Assembly: GCF_001310815.1 (NCBI RefSeq)
Contig: NZ_BAZK01000035.1
Location: 1-41,670 of the forward strand
Origin: Pseudovibrio denitrificans JCM 12308
GTDB lineage: Bacteria > Pseudomonadota > Alphaproteobacteria > Rhizobiales > Stappiaceae
DNA length: 41,670 bases
Direction of reading: 5' to 3'
Shown: one piece after another, positions 15,838-23,382 of the stretch
How positions within the stretch are numbered: the stretch's first letter is position 1
How the letters are laid out: each line of letters begins with the position of its first letter
Program-made: the position numbers and the translations under genes
The notes under the pieces: generated by a model
What the model was told of the DNA's origin: nothing
The model's database searches: none
Seen by the model: only the letters and a program-made list of their open reading frames with translations

Positions 15838-16576
15838 GACAGCTCAATCTGCACCCGTCTGTGTCGCTGGTGTTGATGGCTGTAAAGCTGGGTGGATCGC
15901 TGTTTTCCGCTGGGTTGGTTCTGACCGACCTTCTGAAGTGAAAATCTTCCCGCATTTTGCTGATTTGCTGGCTTCAGAGTTTAAGCCTCAAAAGATAGCG
16001 GTCGATATGCCGATTGGACTGCCTAAGCAGATTGGCAGTGTAGGGCGCGGACCGGAGAAGGCGGTTCGGCCACTTCTTGGGATGCGGCAATCGACGGTGT
16101 TTTCCATTCCGGCACGTGCTGCGATTTACTGCGAAGATTATCGCGAGGCTTGTTCTGCTGCGCTGGCGCATTCCACGCCGCCGAAGAAGGTCTCTAAACA
16201 GGCATTCCATATCTTCCCGAAAATCCGCGAGATTGATCAGCTGATGACACCTGAGCTGGAAGAGCGGGTGTTTGAGGTTCATCCCGAGGTGGCCTTCTGG
16301 CGTTTAAACGGGCAGGAGCCGATTGCGGTCCCTAAGAAGGTCAAAGGGAGCAGCTACCCTGCGGGCTTAGATGCACGGCGGGACTTGCTTGTGCAATATG
16401 ACTACACCGCCAGCTTTCTGGATCAGAAGCCACCTAAAGGGGCAGCGCGGGATGATCTGATGGATGCTGCTGTTAATGCAGTGATTGCGGAGCGGTTGTT
16501 GACTGGGCAAGCGGAGCCGTTCCCTGCTGACTTTGGGCGGGATGAACGCGGTTTGCGGATGGCTATCTGGGCTTAA
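15830..16576 (+). CDS. DUF429 family protein (RNase H-like fold predicted)
   Basis: A 248-residue member of DUF429. The hallmarks are VAGVDGCKAGWIAVF at residues 12-26, IAVDMPIGLPK around 55-65, RQSTVFSIPARAA, FEVHPEVAFWRLNG, and DDLMDAAVNAVIAE near the end. The acidic positions in these segments are arranged like an RNase H-fold nuclease, but no activity is established. The start is GTG 15830, overlapping the last eight bases of pdxY, which implies coupled translation. Its stop TAA shares the TTAA with the stop of the convergent FkbM gene. Confidence 0.88.
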   Translation: MPETAQSAPVCVAGVDGCKAGWIAVFRWVGSDRPSEVKIFPHFADLLASEFKPQKIAVDMPIGLPKQIGSVGRGPEKAVRPLLGMRQSTVFSIPARAAIYCEDYREACSAALAHSTPPKKVSKQAFHIFPKIREIDQLMTPELEERVFEVHPEVAFWRLNGQEPIAVPKKVKGSSYPAGLDARRDLLVQYDYTASFLDQKPPKGAARDDLMDAAVNAVIAERLLTGQAEPFPADFGRDERGLRMAIWA

Positions 16577-17396
16577 GCTTCGTCGGCTTCCCGGCTTGCA
16601 AGGACATCGAGGCGCGGCTCCTTACCAACGCGTTTGAAGCTCTTGAAGCCTTGTTCCTCCAGTAGGTTTTTGAGCATGTTGGGATCAGTCCACCGAACAT
16701 CTCTTTCATAGAAGATTGCCTGAACCTGCGGGAAGAAGTTCGTCTTTATGAGTTCTTTGACGACGGTTTCCTCGTGGCCCTCTGCGTTCAGTTTAATCAC
16801 CACATCAACGTCATCTGTTATCATCTCATTGAGTTGCTGTCTGATACGGTTTCGATCTCCTCTGTTTTGTCAGAGGAGTGCACTGTGCTTTGGCTGAGTG
16901 AGGCGCCGCCGCTATGGGTCTTGCTGAGGAAGATCCGAGCTTGTCCGGCATGGTCGGACACAGCTGCCTGCACTGCTTTGATGCGTGAGGTGGCAAGGTT
17001 GAGCTCGATGTTCTGTTCCAGCAGCTGAAATGTGGTGGCAACAGGTTCAAAGGCTATGACTTGCTGACATTTGGTGTTTTGAGCGGCAAGCAGGCTGAAG
17101 AGGCCTTGATTGGCACCAATGTCCAGCATGATGAAGGGCTTTTCGTAGTCCACCATATAGCTGGAGAGGAATGTGCCGTAGCCGCCTTCACAGCACATGC
17201 GGAAGGTTGCGTCGAAGACGTTGGGGGTGAGTTCAACGCCATATCTGGTCAGGATGCCAGAGGAGAGGCCAAGCCGGACACCCCACGACATGGGGATGTA
17301 CTTGATGTAATAGCCCAGAAGGCCGCGCAGGTGGCGGCGTTCGTTGATGTACTCTTTGCTGTGATACTTGCCAAAGAAGGTTTTTGAGCCTGGCAT
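16573..17396 (-). CDS. FkbM-family SAM-dependent methyltransferase, one-base frameshift
   Basis: The N-terminal part (17396-16821) has the SAM site IMLDIGANQGLFSLLAA and QVIAFEPVATTFQLLEQNI, typical of FkbM. It then breaks at SDSNSMR-stop. The second part (16824-16573) continues the family with DVVIKLNAEGHEETVVKEL and an AIFYERD strand. One base missing at 16839 (G on the plus strand, one C of CC on the coding strand) joins the halves as VSDQQLNEMITDDVD. FkbM enzymes O-methylate sugars or polyketides; the substrate here is unknown. It lies 74 bases downstream of the DpaA-like lipoprotein gene on the same strand, so a cell-envelope role is conceivable. The break is most likely a sequencing error. 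Confidence 0.85.
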
Positions 17397-17470
17397 CTGC
17401 CTAACCTGACTTGTTGATCTTCATTGAGACCAGCGTACATGAGCCAGGCTAGGTTTCGATTAACGCAGCG

Positions 17471-18639
17471 TCACAATTGCGGTTTGATGCGTGGGGCAGG
17501 GGCTGCCGGGAACGGATCCTTGACCTCTGCAACAACCTTGTTCTCTTCGCCAATACGGCTATTTGAGAACAGGGATGTGAAGTAGTTGAAGGCACGCTCT
17601 GTTTCAGATGCTTTCTTTGGAGCCGGGGATGGCTCTTCCGCTGCAAGTGCCAGAACTTTTGCGGCTTCTACATTCACAGGCGTTGCATTTGGTGCTTCTG
17701 CCTTTGCAACATCGGTTGTGGAGGTGCCACCAAAGAATGCTGCAATCTTCTCTTTGCGCCGTTTGCTGTTTTCCATTGCGATCTGGATTTCAGCTGTCTC
17801 ACGCGCGTCTCTGGCCTGCTTTTCAGCAACTGCGACTGCGATGTGCTCAGGTACTGTGTAAGCCGGGCAGGCTGCGCGAGAGTTGAACTTGGTGCCACGG
17901 CGGTCTGCCTTCGCGTTGAAGACATATTTCTTATCGCAGACTTCAATAGCCGGTGGGCGTTTGGTGACCTCAAAGTGGTCGTAGCCACGCTTCAACATGC
18001 GCCAGAACTCGTAGTGCTCGGAACTTGCGTTCTTTGCCATGTTTTCTGGTGTCATGCGGAATGGGAACGCCTGAACCTGAAACTTTCTCTGACCACCCAG
18101 GAAGCTGTCGCGGCCAAGAGCGTAGATGTCTGCAATCTGCTCGTCAGTCATGGCGTAGCAGCCACGAGAAGAGCAGGCACCATGGACCATCAGATTTGAA
18201 CCTGTGCGATCGTGGGCGCGGTCAAACTTGTTTGGGAAGCAAGGTTGAATGACAGATAGTAAGAAGAGAACGGGTTCATCAGGCCCGGAGTGACTTCATA
18301 GAAGCCTTCAGGGGCCTGGCGGTCGCCTTCTTTGAATTTCGGGCCGAGTTTGCCAGACCATTTGCAGATATCGAATGTTTCAAGCAGTGCATACTCGCCA
18401 GATTTGGTCTGCTTCCAGACTTCCAGCTCGGACTCTTGCTTGAACAGTCGGACCATGATTGGAGACTTGAGCTCCATGTCCTTGGACTTCATGCGGTTGG
18501 AAAGGCTTTTGCTGACAGGCTGCTGGTGCTTTTCAGCGCCAAATTCTGTTCCCTGACAAGCGGCTAGCGTTAGTGCCAGCGCAAGCGCAGCGGCGCGCTT
18601 TACGTTCTTGCCAGACTCTCCCTGAAACACTTTAATCAT
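17471..18639 (-). CDS. DpaA/YafK-like L,D-transpeptidase-fold lipoprotein, one-base frameshift
   Basis: Part one (18639-18190) has a lipoprotein signal with lipobox LAAC (C28) and the YafK-type APEGFYEVTPGLMNPFSSYYLSFN. Part two (18190-17471) starts at MVHGACSSRGCYAMTD, the YafK active site (H153 and C161 in the repaired protein). One base missing at 18240/18241 (coding strand, one G of GG) restores NLGFPNKFDRAHDRTGSNLMVHG, giving 389 residues. E. coli DpaA (YafK) cleaves Braun lipoprotein from peptidoglycan; related enzymes could cut protein-peptidoglycan links. About 150 C-terminal residues form an extra Ala/Glu/Lys-rich tail. FkbM follows 74 bases downstream. The break is probably a sequencing error. 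Confidence 0.85.
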
Positions 18640-18806
18640 GTGCTTGACCCACCATGCTGGGGCTAGTTTGCCCGAACCCCAATCTCGACTCTACACTTAG
18701 ACTATCTGGGTTAAGGTTGATCGAATCTTACCACAGATCATTCTCTCTGAGATTGAGGGGTATTCCCCAAGATGCACTTTCCCCCGAGTTTGATTGGATC
18801 AAACAA

Positions 18807-18838
18807 AAAAGGCATCAGACGTATATCTGATGCCTTTT
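18807..18838. terminator. Bidirectional rho-independent terminator downstream of accA
   Basis: Thirteen-base-pair perfect stem (18807-18819 with 18826-18838, AAAAGGCATCAGA and its complement) with a 6-base loop, flanked by A and T runs on both sides. It separates accA from the downstream DpaA-like gene on the same strand, so that gene needs its own promoter. Confidence 0.9.
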
Positions 18839-18881
18839 ATAAAAAATTTAGTGGATACCCACAATAAATCGTAGGTTCGAA

Positions 18882-19838
18882 TCAGCCGAGTTCACGACCT
18901 ATGCGTAAGAACTTCTCCCGACGCTGCTTCTTGAGGTCGTCTGCGGACTGACCTGCCATCTTGCTCAGAGCGTTCTCAATGCTGGATCCTGCGCGATCGA
19001 TAACGATCTCTTTTGCGCGGTGTGCACCACCGATTGGTTCTTTGATGATCTCGTCGATGATGCGGAAGCCGGAGAGGTCTTCTGCAGTGATCTTCATGTT
19101 GGTAGCTGCGTCCTGTGCGCGGGTGCTGTCGCGCCATAGAATGGATGCGCCTGCTTCCGGAGAGATCACAGAGTAGATGGAGTGTTCCAGCATTGCCACG
19201 TGGTTGGTGGTGGCGATCGCGATCGCGCCGCCGGAGCCGCCTTCACCAATGACGATGGAGATGTTTGGAACGCCAAGGCCGAGACACATATCGGTAGAGC
19301 GAGCAATTGCTTCTGCCTGGCCGCGCTCTTCAGCGCCGATGCCTGGGTATGCACCTGCGGTGTCTACGAAAGAGACAACAGGGATGTTGAAGCGATCAGC
19401 CAGTTCCATGATACGGACGGCTTTGCGGTAACCTTCCGGACGAGCCATGCCGAAGTTGTGCTTCAGGCGGCTTTCGGTGTCGTTACCTTTTTCCTGGCCA
19501 AGAATTGCAACGGACTGACCGCGGAAGCGACCAAAGCCTGCAATAATTGCGCAATCCTCGGAGAATTTGCGGTCACCAGCAAGAGGTGTGAAGTCTGTGA
19601 TCAGAGCGTTGATGTAGTCCAGTGAATGTGGACGGTCTGGGTGGCGGGCCACCAGAGTTTTCTGCCAAGGCGTCAAGCGAGAGTAGATGTCGCTGAGTGC
19701 CTGATCTGCTTTTTCCTGGAGACGGGCAATCTCGTCTTCCACATCAACCGCTTCCCCACCTTCAGCCAGGATCTTCAATTCCTGTACTTTGCCTTCAAGG
19801 TCAGCAACTGGTTTTTCGAATTCGAGGTAACTGCGCAT
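18882..19838 (-). CDS. accA: Acetyl-CoA carboxylase carboxyltransferase subunit alpha
   Basis: Transfers carboxyl from biotin-BCCP to acetyl-CoA to make malonyl-CoA, the committed step of fatty acid synthesis; works with AccD. The 318 residues are full length, starting MRSYLEFEKPVADLE. Family landmarks are ARHPDRPHSLDYI, AGFGRFRGQSVAILGQEKG, FGMARPEGYRKA, VVSFVDTAGAYPGIGAEERGQ and VIGEGGSGGAIAI. Transcribed alone, with its own terminator. The remaining subunit genes are not in the window, as usual for this gene. Confidence 0.98.
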   Translation of the reverse strand: MRSYLEFEKPVADLEGKVQELKILAEGGEAVDVEDEIARLQEKADQALSDIYSRLTPWQKTLVARHPDRPHSLDYINALITDFTPLAGDRKFSEDCAIIAGFGRFRGQSVAILGQEKGNDTESRLKHNFGMARPEGYRKAVRIMELADRFNIPVVSFVDTAGAYPGIGAEERGQAEAIARSTDMCLGLGVPNISIVIGEGGSGGAIAIATTNHVAMLEHSIYSVISPEAGASILWRDSTRAQDAATNMKITAEDLSGFRIIDEIIKEPIGGAHRAKEIVIDRAGSSIENALSKMAGQSADDLKKQRREKFLRIGRELG

Positions 19839-20015
19839 ATTGGATATTCACTCGTAACAATCAGCGGGCTTGACCCGCCGACTAAAAGGCGTTGGACCGC
19901 GCTATAATTTTGGCGCGACACTGGCGACAGCTGGGTCATCTGTCAAGGCTTTGCAGCACAAATGTGGGTGTTTGAACCCCTTCAAACAAGAAGATCTTGG
20001 ATTAAAGTGCAAATC

Positions 20016-20878
20016 CTAGCGGGAAGCTGTTTTTTTGCGGAGTCCTGACGTTTGCGGCATGTTGAGCTTTGAAGCCTCCAGAACGAGTGTGCCCGTCGCA
20101 GTTGGAATAGAGACCTTATAAGGAATGAGAATGCGCGTGTTTCCAATCGGTGCCAGCCATGTCTCAATATTGGCGTTGTTGGCCAGATACTGAACTGACT
20201 TTCTTTCCGGGCGGTGCCCGGCAATCGGCTCCCAGCGTGCAGAGCAGACGACGACAGGGCCGTTGTATCCGTTGCCGGAGACCTCGCGTACTTCCTTGAA
20301 CTTCATGTTGATGTTGAAGCGTGCCCAGCCATCATAGATTGGCAGTTTGCGATTACATACTGATGGATCAAGCACTTTAGAGCGGGACGGTGCGCGAACG
20401 ATTGCTGCGCTCAATGGGTCCATCGCATTGAGTTTGTGCTGGCCGGTAACCTTAACGCGGGTCTTGGAAGGTTTGTATTTCGGAGTGACCTGAGTAGTGC
20501 GGACGTGACCTGAGCCCTGACCGAGGTTTACATAGAAGTCACGGTTAGATGCGCGGGAGGCCATGGTGTAGGTGCTTGGCAGAATTTTACCGCCCTTCAT
20601 CCAGCCTGTGGCCTGCGCTCCACCTTTGCCTGTGGAGAAGAGAGTTCCGATGCCTGCTGGTTCCATGCCGACTTTTGCGGAGTAGGCGTTGTCTCTAAGG
20701 ATGAGTGAGAAAGACCCTTTTCCCACAGTGAAACCTGCATAAGAAATATTGTAGACACCGCCGAGGCGTTCCGTTTTCCCCAGCGCAGCTGTGATAGTGT
20801 GCCAAATGAAAGTGCTGCGACGGCTATTACGCTCGATTTGCCTGCAAAACTGCAAATCTTAGAAACTGATACTCGCAC
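20016..20878 (-). CDS. DUF3108 family secreted protein, one-base frameshift at the end of the signal peptide
   Basis: The main frame carries a DUF3108-type beta-rich domain (VYNISYAGFTVGKGSFSL, GHVRTTQVTPKYKPS, YDGWARFNINMKFKE, IGNTRILIPYKVSIPTATGTLVLEAS). Its N-terminus is normal only if one base missing at 20789 (one C of CC on the plus strand) is restored. It then starts at GTG 20878 with GCGGAGG nine bases upstream, and residues 5-30 (ICSFAGKSSVIAVAALSFGTLS) form a Sec signal. This gives 287 residues. Family proteins are periplasmic and of unknown function; the YcfS/YnhG-type L,D-transpeptidase link of this window is not shown here. The frame from 20855 alone would lack a signal. Confidence 0.82.
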
Positions 20879-21067
20879 GATACTGTACCTCCGCAGCCGC
20901 AGACATTGGCGCCTGACAGCCTGAGAACTCAGGAAACTGAACAAAAAATTCAAAGTCATTGAAATATGAAACTACCTAAACATGGTAACACGGTGGTTAA
21001 GAGATGTGAGTTTGTTCGAGTTTTGATTGAAATATGGGCTTCGAACAGGCAAATAGGCAGCAAAGCC

Positions 21068-21096
21068 TTGACGAATTCTGCTGTACTAATTATAGC
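21068..21096 (+). promoter_or_regulatory. rpmB: Likely sigma70-type promoter of rpmB
   Basis: TTGACG (21068-21073), a 17-base spacer and TATAGC (21091-21096) form a good -35/-10 pair. Transcription would start near 21103, leaving an untranslated leader of about 115 bases before the rpmB start. Confidence 0.6.
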
Positions 21097-21173
21097 AAGC
21101 CAACTTTTCCGTACAGGGCCGGAGGTGGTTCCGCGTGACTATGTCGTCCGCGACCTGCCGGTTTTAACAGAAT

Positions 21174-21193
21174 GCGCCCAAAAATGAGGGCGC
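21174..21193 (+). promoter_or_regulatory. rpmB: Leader hairpin in front of rpmB
   Basis: GCGCCC (21174-21179) pairs with GGGCGC (21188-21193) around an 8-base A-rich loop, 24 bases before the rpmB start and just ahead of the AAAGGG ribosome binding site. It may be a control site for L28 synthesis; there is no T run, so it is not a simple terminator. Confidence 0.35.
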
Positions 21194-21217
21194 CTACAAA
21201 TTAAAAGGGTGACCCTC

Positions 21218-21505
21218 ATGGCACGCCGCTGCGAACTTACCGGTAAAGACGTGATGACCGGCAACAACGTGTCTCACGCAAACAACAAGAGCCGTCGTCG
21301 GTTCTTGCCAAACCTCTGCAACGTTTCTCTGATGAGCGATACTCTCGGCGAAACCTACAAGCTGCGTATCTCTGCACACGCACTGCGCTCTGTTGAGCAC
21401 CGTGGTGGTCTGGACGCATTCTTGATGAAAGCTGCAGAAGCTGAGCTTTCTCCAAAAGCACGTCTGCTGCGCACCGAAATCAAGCGTCGTCAGGCAGCTG
21501 CTTAA
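21218..21505 (+). CDS. rpmB: 50S ribosomal protein L28
   Basis: Structural protein of the large ribosomal subunit. The 95-residue product starts MARRCELTGKDVMTGNNVSHANNKSRRR, the family signature, and continues with RFLPNLCNVSL and LKLRISAHALRSVEHRGGLDAFL-like sequence. The ATG at 21218 follows AAAAGGGTGA. It lies 27 bases upstream of the queuosine-precursor transporter gene in the same direction and is probably co-transcribed with it. Confidence 0.97.
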   Translation: MARRCELTGKDVMTGNNVSHANNKSRRRFLPNLCNVSLMSDTLGETYKLRISAHALRSVEHRGGLDAFLMKAAEAELSPKARLLRTEIKRRQAAA

Positions 21506-21532
21506 TCACATCATTCTTGAAAGGGATTGAGC

Positions 21533-22177
21533 GTGACTAAGTCGAATACTGCTCGACCACTGGCTCTTGCCATTATGGCAATGACCGCAGTGGTCGTCGC
21601 TTCGAACTACCTCGTTCAATTTCCTGTTCAGGGAATGCTCGGGGCTGTTAATCTGGCAGACCTGCTTACATGGGGTGCTTTCACCTATCCGGTGGCATTC
21701 CTTGTAACTGATTTGATTAACCGACAGTTTGGTCCTGCTGCTGCGCGCAAAGTCGTGTATGCGGGCTTCGCTGTTGCTGTTGCACTCTCTATCGTTCTGG
21801 CAACACCACGCATTGCAATTGCATCAGGAAGTGCATTCCTGATTGCTCAGTTGCTCGATGTGACTGTGTTCCATCGTCTTCGTGATGGTCGCTGGTGGAA
21901 GGCTCCTGTGGTCTCCTCCACGCTCGGCACCATGCTCGATACTGCGCTGTTCTTTAGCCTTGCTTTTGCTACACAGTTTGCGTTTCTGGGTTATCACGAT
22001 GCGTTTGCGGTAGAGGTCGCGCCATTGTTTGGTGTGTTCGCTCTGGAAGTTCCTCGTTGGGTTTCCTGGGCAGTTGGCGACTTCAGCGTGAAGATCCTCG
22101 TAGCGATGAGCATGCTTGTTCCTTACCGCATCGCTTTGGGAGTAATCGGCGCGGTACCTGCTCCGCAGCGCGGATAA
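21533..22177 (+). CDS. yhhQ: Queuosine-precursor transporter (YhhQ/VUT family)
   Basis: A 214-residue integral membrane protein of the COG1738 family, which imports the queuosine precursors preQ0/preQ1 for tRNA Q34 modification. It has about six hydrophobic segments. NYLVQFPVQG, NLADLLTWGAFTYPVAFLVTDLINRQFG and the SAFLIAQLLDVTVFHRLR stretch are family signatures. The GTG at 21533 is preferred because AAAGGG (21520-21525) sits seven bases upstream; a TTG at 21527 is too close. It is co-transcribed with rpmB and ended by a strong terminator. Together with the mnmC/mnmD pair it makes two wobble-position tRNA-modification functions in the window. Confidence 0.9.
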   Translation: MTKSNTARPLALAIMAMTAVVVASNYLVQFPVQGMLGAVNLADLLTWGAFTYPVAFLVTDLINRQFGPAAARKVVYAGFAVAVALSIVLATPRIAIASGSAFLIAQLLDVTVFHRLRDGRWWKAPVVSSTLGTMLDTALFFSLAFATQFAFLGYHDAFAVEVAPLFGVFALEVPRWVSWAVGDFSVKILVAMSMLVPYRIALGVIGAVPAPQRG

Positions 22178-22202
22178 GCTGATCGTTTTAAAAGAATTTG
22201 AG

Positions 22203-22234
22203 AAGGCATCGGATTTGCTCCGATGCCTTTTTTG
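22203..22234 (+). terminator. Rho-independent terminator of rpmB-yhhQ
   Basis: Stem AAGGCATCGGA (22203-22213) with TCCGATGCCTT (22219-22229), 5-base loop, then a run of T. The convergent phytase-like gene ends 27 bases further on. Confidence 0.9.
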
Positions 22235-22260
22235 CTTTTCAGGGTGCGGTTAAAGCCTGC

Positions 22261-23382
22261 TTACCTCGGCTTGGACTTGGGCTTAGGAACGATCTTCGCT
22301 TCTTTGGGCGCGCGTTCAAACGGTTCTCTGAAAGGATCATTGTCTGTCAGAACAAAGCGCAGCAGGACTGTGCGTTGCAGGAATGATCTGTTGTCATCTG
22401 ACATGAGGGAGAGAACAGTTTCTCCGAAGGTGTTCTTGTGAACGCTCAGAGCCTCCATGTTGTCAATCTGATAGCTGAAATCAGCGGTCAGGAGCGTCTT
22501 TCCTGTATGGAGGTGGTTTGGCCTCAGGTTGGAGCCATCCAGCTGCCTGATGCGCATCCCAAGGCCTTCTGAGAGGTTGAACAGGCGCTCAAGGATCAAC
22601 AGGTCGCCGTTGGGCAGGAATGCTGCATCCGTGACATCGTAGTTGCCCTGCTTCTTAATCCAGAACTTGCCTTCCTTAGGGCCGCCGATGATCCATGCAG
22701 GTCTGTGGTGATCCAGCGACTTTCCACGTTCAGCGATGGTGATAATCGACCCTGATAAGGGAGAGTTTGGTGGGCCAACTGCTACAGACTCAAGACTTTT
22801 GTTTCTAGCAAGGCTTCTGATCTCTTTAGGGATCAGCAGGTGCTTTGCGCGCTCTTCGCCTGTTTTCAGGTTCAGAGGATACGTCATAATGCCGCCTTTG
22901 CCTTCGTGACTTACGAAGATGCGAGGTGCGCTGGCGGAGCCGCCGATGCTCAGGCCTTCTGTATCGGCTCTGGAAGTCTTTTTGAGTTTTCTACCCTTAC
23001 TGTCCAGCAAAGTAGCTGTTTCAGCGTTGAGGAGCTTTTGGGGCTTTCCTCGGGATGACTGTGAGAGTTGGCCACGCAGCCAGTGTCCGCGATCTGACAC
23101 GGCGATGATGTCTGTGCCGTTGTTAAGTGTCAGTAGACCAGAGTAGCCGCCGAAACGCCCATTGGAGCTGCTCAGCTCAAGGCCGCCTAGAAACAGGAGG
23201 GGACCGTATTGCTCTGATTGGCCACCGGAGAACTTGAAGCGTTTGATCTCTTTAGAGCGGATTTTCATTGGCTGAAAACCGCTTTGCTGGGCTTCGCTTT
23301 CGCTAAAAGGCAAAGAAGCAGCGACTGCAGTTGTTGCTGCGGCCGCTGCTCCTGTCAAAAATATACGTCGAGATAGCTTCAT
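22261..23382 (-). CDS. Phytase-like/esterase-like beta-propeller protein, Tat-exported
   Basis: A 373-residue protein with a twin-arginine signal (SRRIFLTG at residues 4-11, hydrophobic run, cleavage near SEA-Q). The remainder fits the family annotated as esterase-like activity of phytase: GLELSSSNGRFGGYSGLLTL, IIAVSDRGHW, DTEGLSIGG, FVSHEG, NKSLESVAV and NYDVTDAAFLPNGDLLILERLF. Its start overlaps the cobT stop by four bases (ATGA), so it is coupled to cobT although its role in cobalamin is unknown. The Tat signal implies a periplasmic, folded, possibly metal-binding enzyme. Confidence 0.85.
   Translation of the reverse strand: MKLSRRIFLTGAAAAATTAVAASLPFSESEAQQSGFQPMKIRSKEIKRFKFSGGQSEQYGPLLFLGGLELSSSNGRFGGYSGLLTLNNGTDIIAVSDRGHWLRGQLSQSSRGKPQKLLNAETATLLDSKGRKLKKTSRADTEGLSIGGSASAPRIFVSHEGKGGIMTYPLNLKTGEERAKHLLIPKEIRSLARNKSLESVAVGPPNSPLSGSIITIAERGKSLDHHRPAWIIGGPKEGKFWIKKQGNYDVTDAAFLPNGDLLILERLFNLSEGLGMRIRQLDGSNLRPNHLHTGKTLLTADFSYQIDNMEALSVHKNTFGETVLSLMSDDNRSFLQRTVLLRFVLTDNDPFREPFERAPKEAKIVPKPKSKPR

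Larger units (their letters stand above)
20879..21217. other. Divergent intergenic region with the rpmB promoter and leader
   Basis: About 340 bases between the DUF3108 gene and rpmB. Apart from the promoter and leader hairpin listed separately I see no gene. The frame at 20966-21187 overlaps the promoter and has no homologous look. Confidence 0.45.

Noticed and set aside
20966..21187. 73-residue plus-strand frame upstream of rpmB
   Set aside because: It overlaps the best promoter of rpmB and has no family features.
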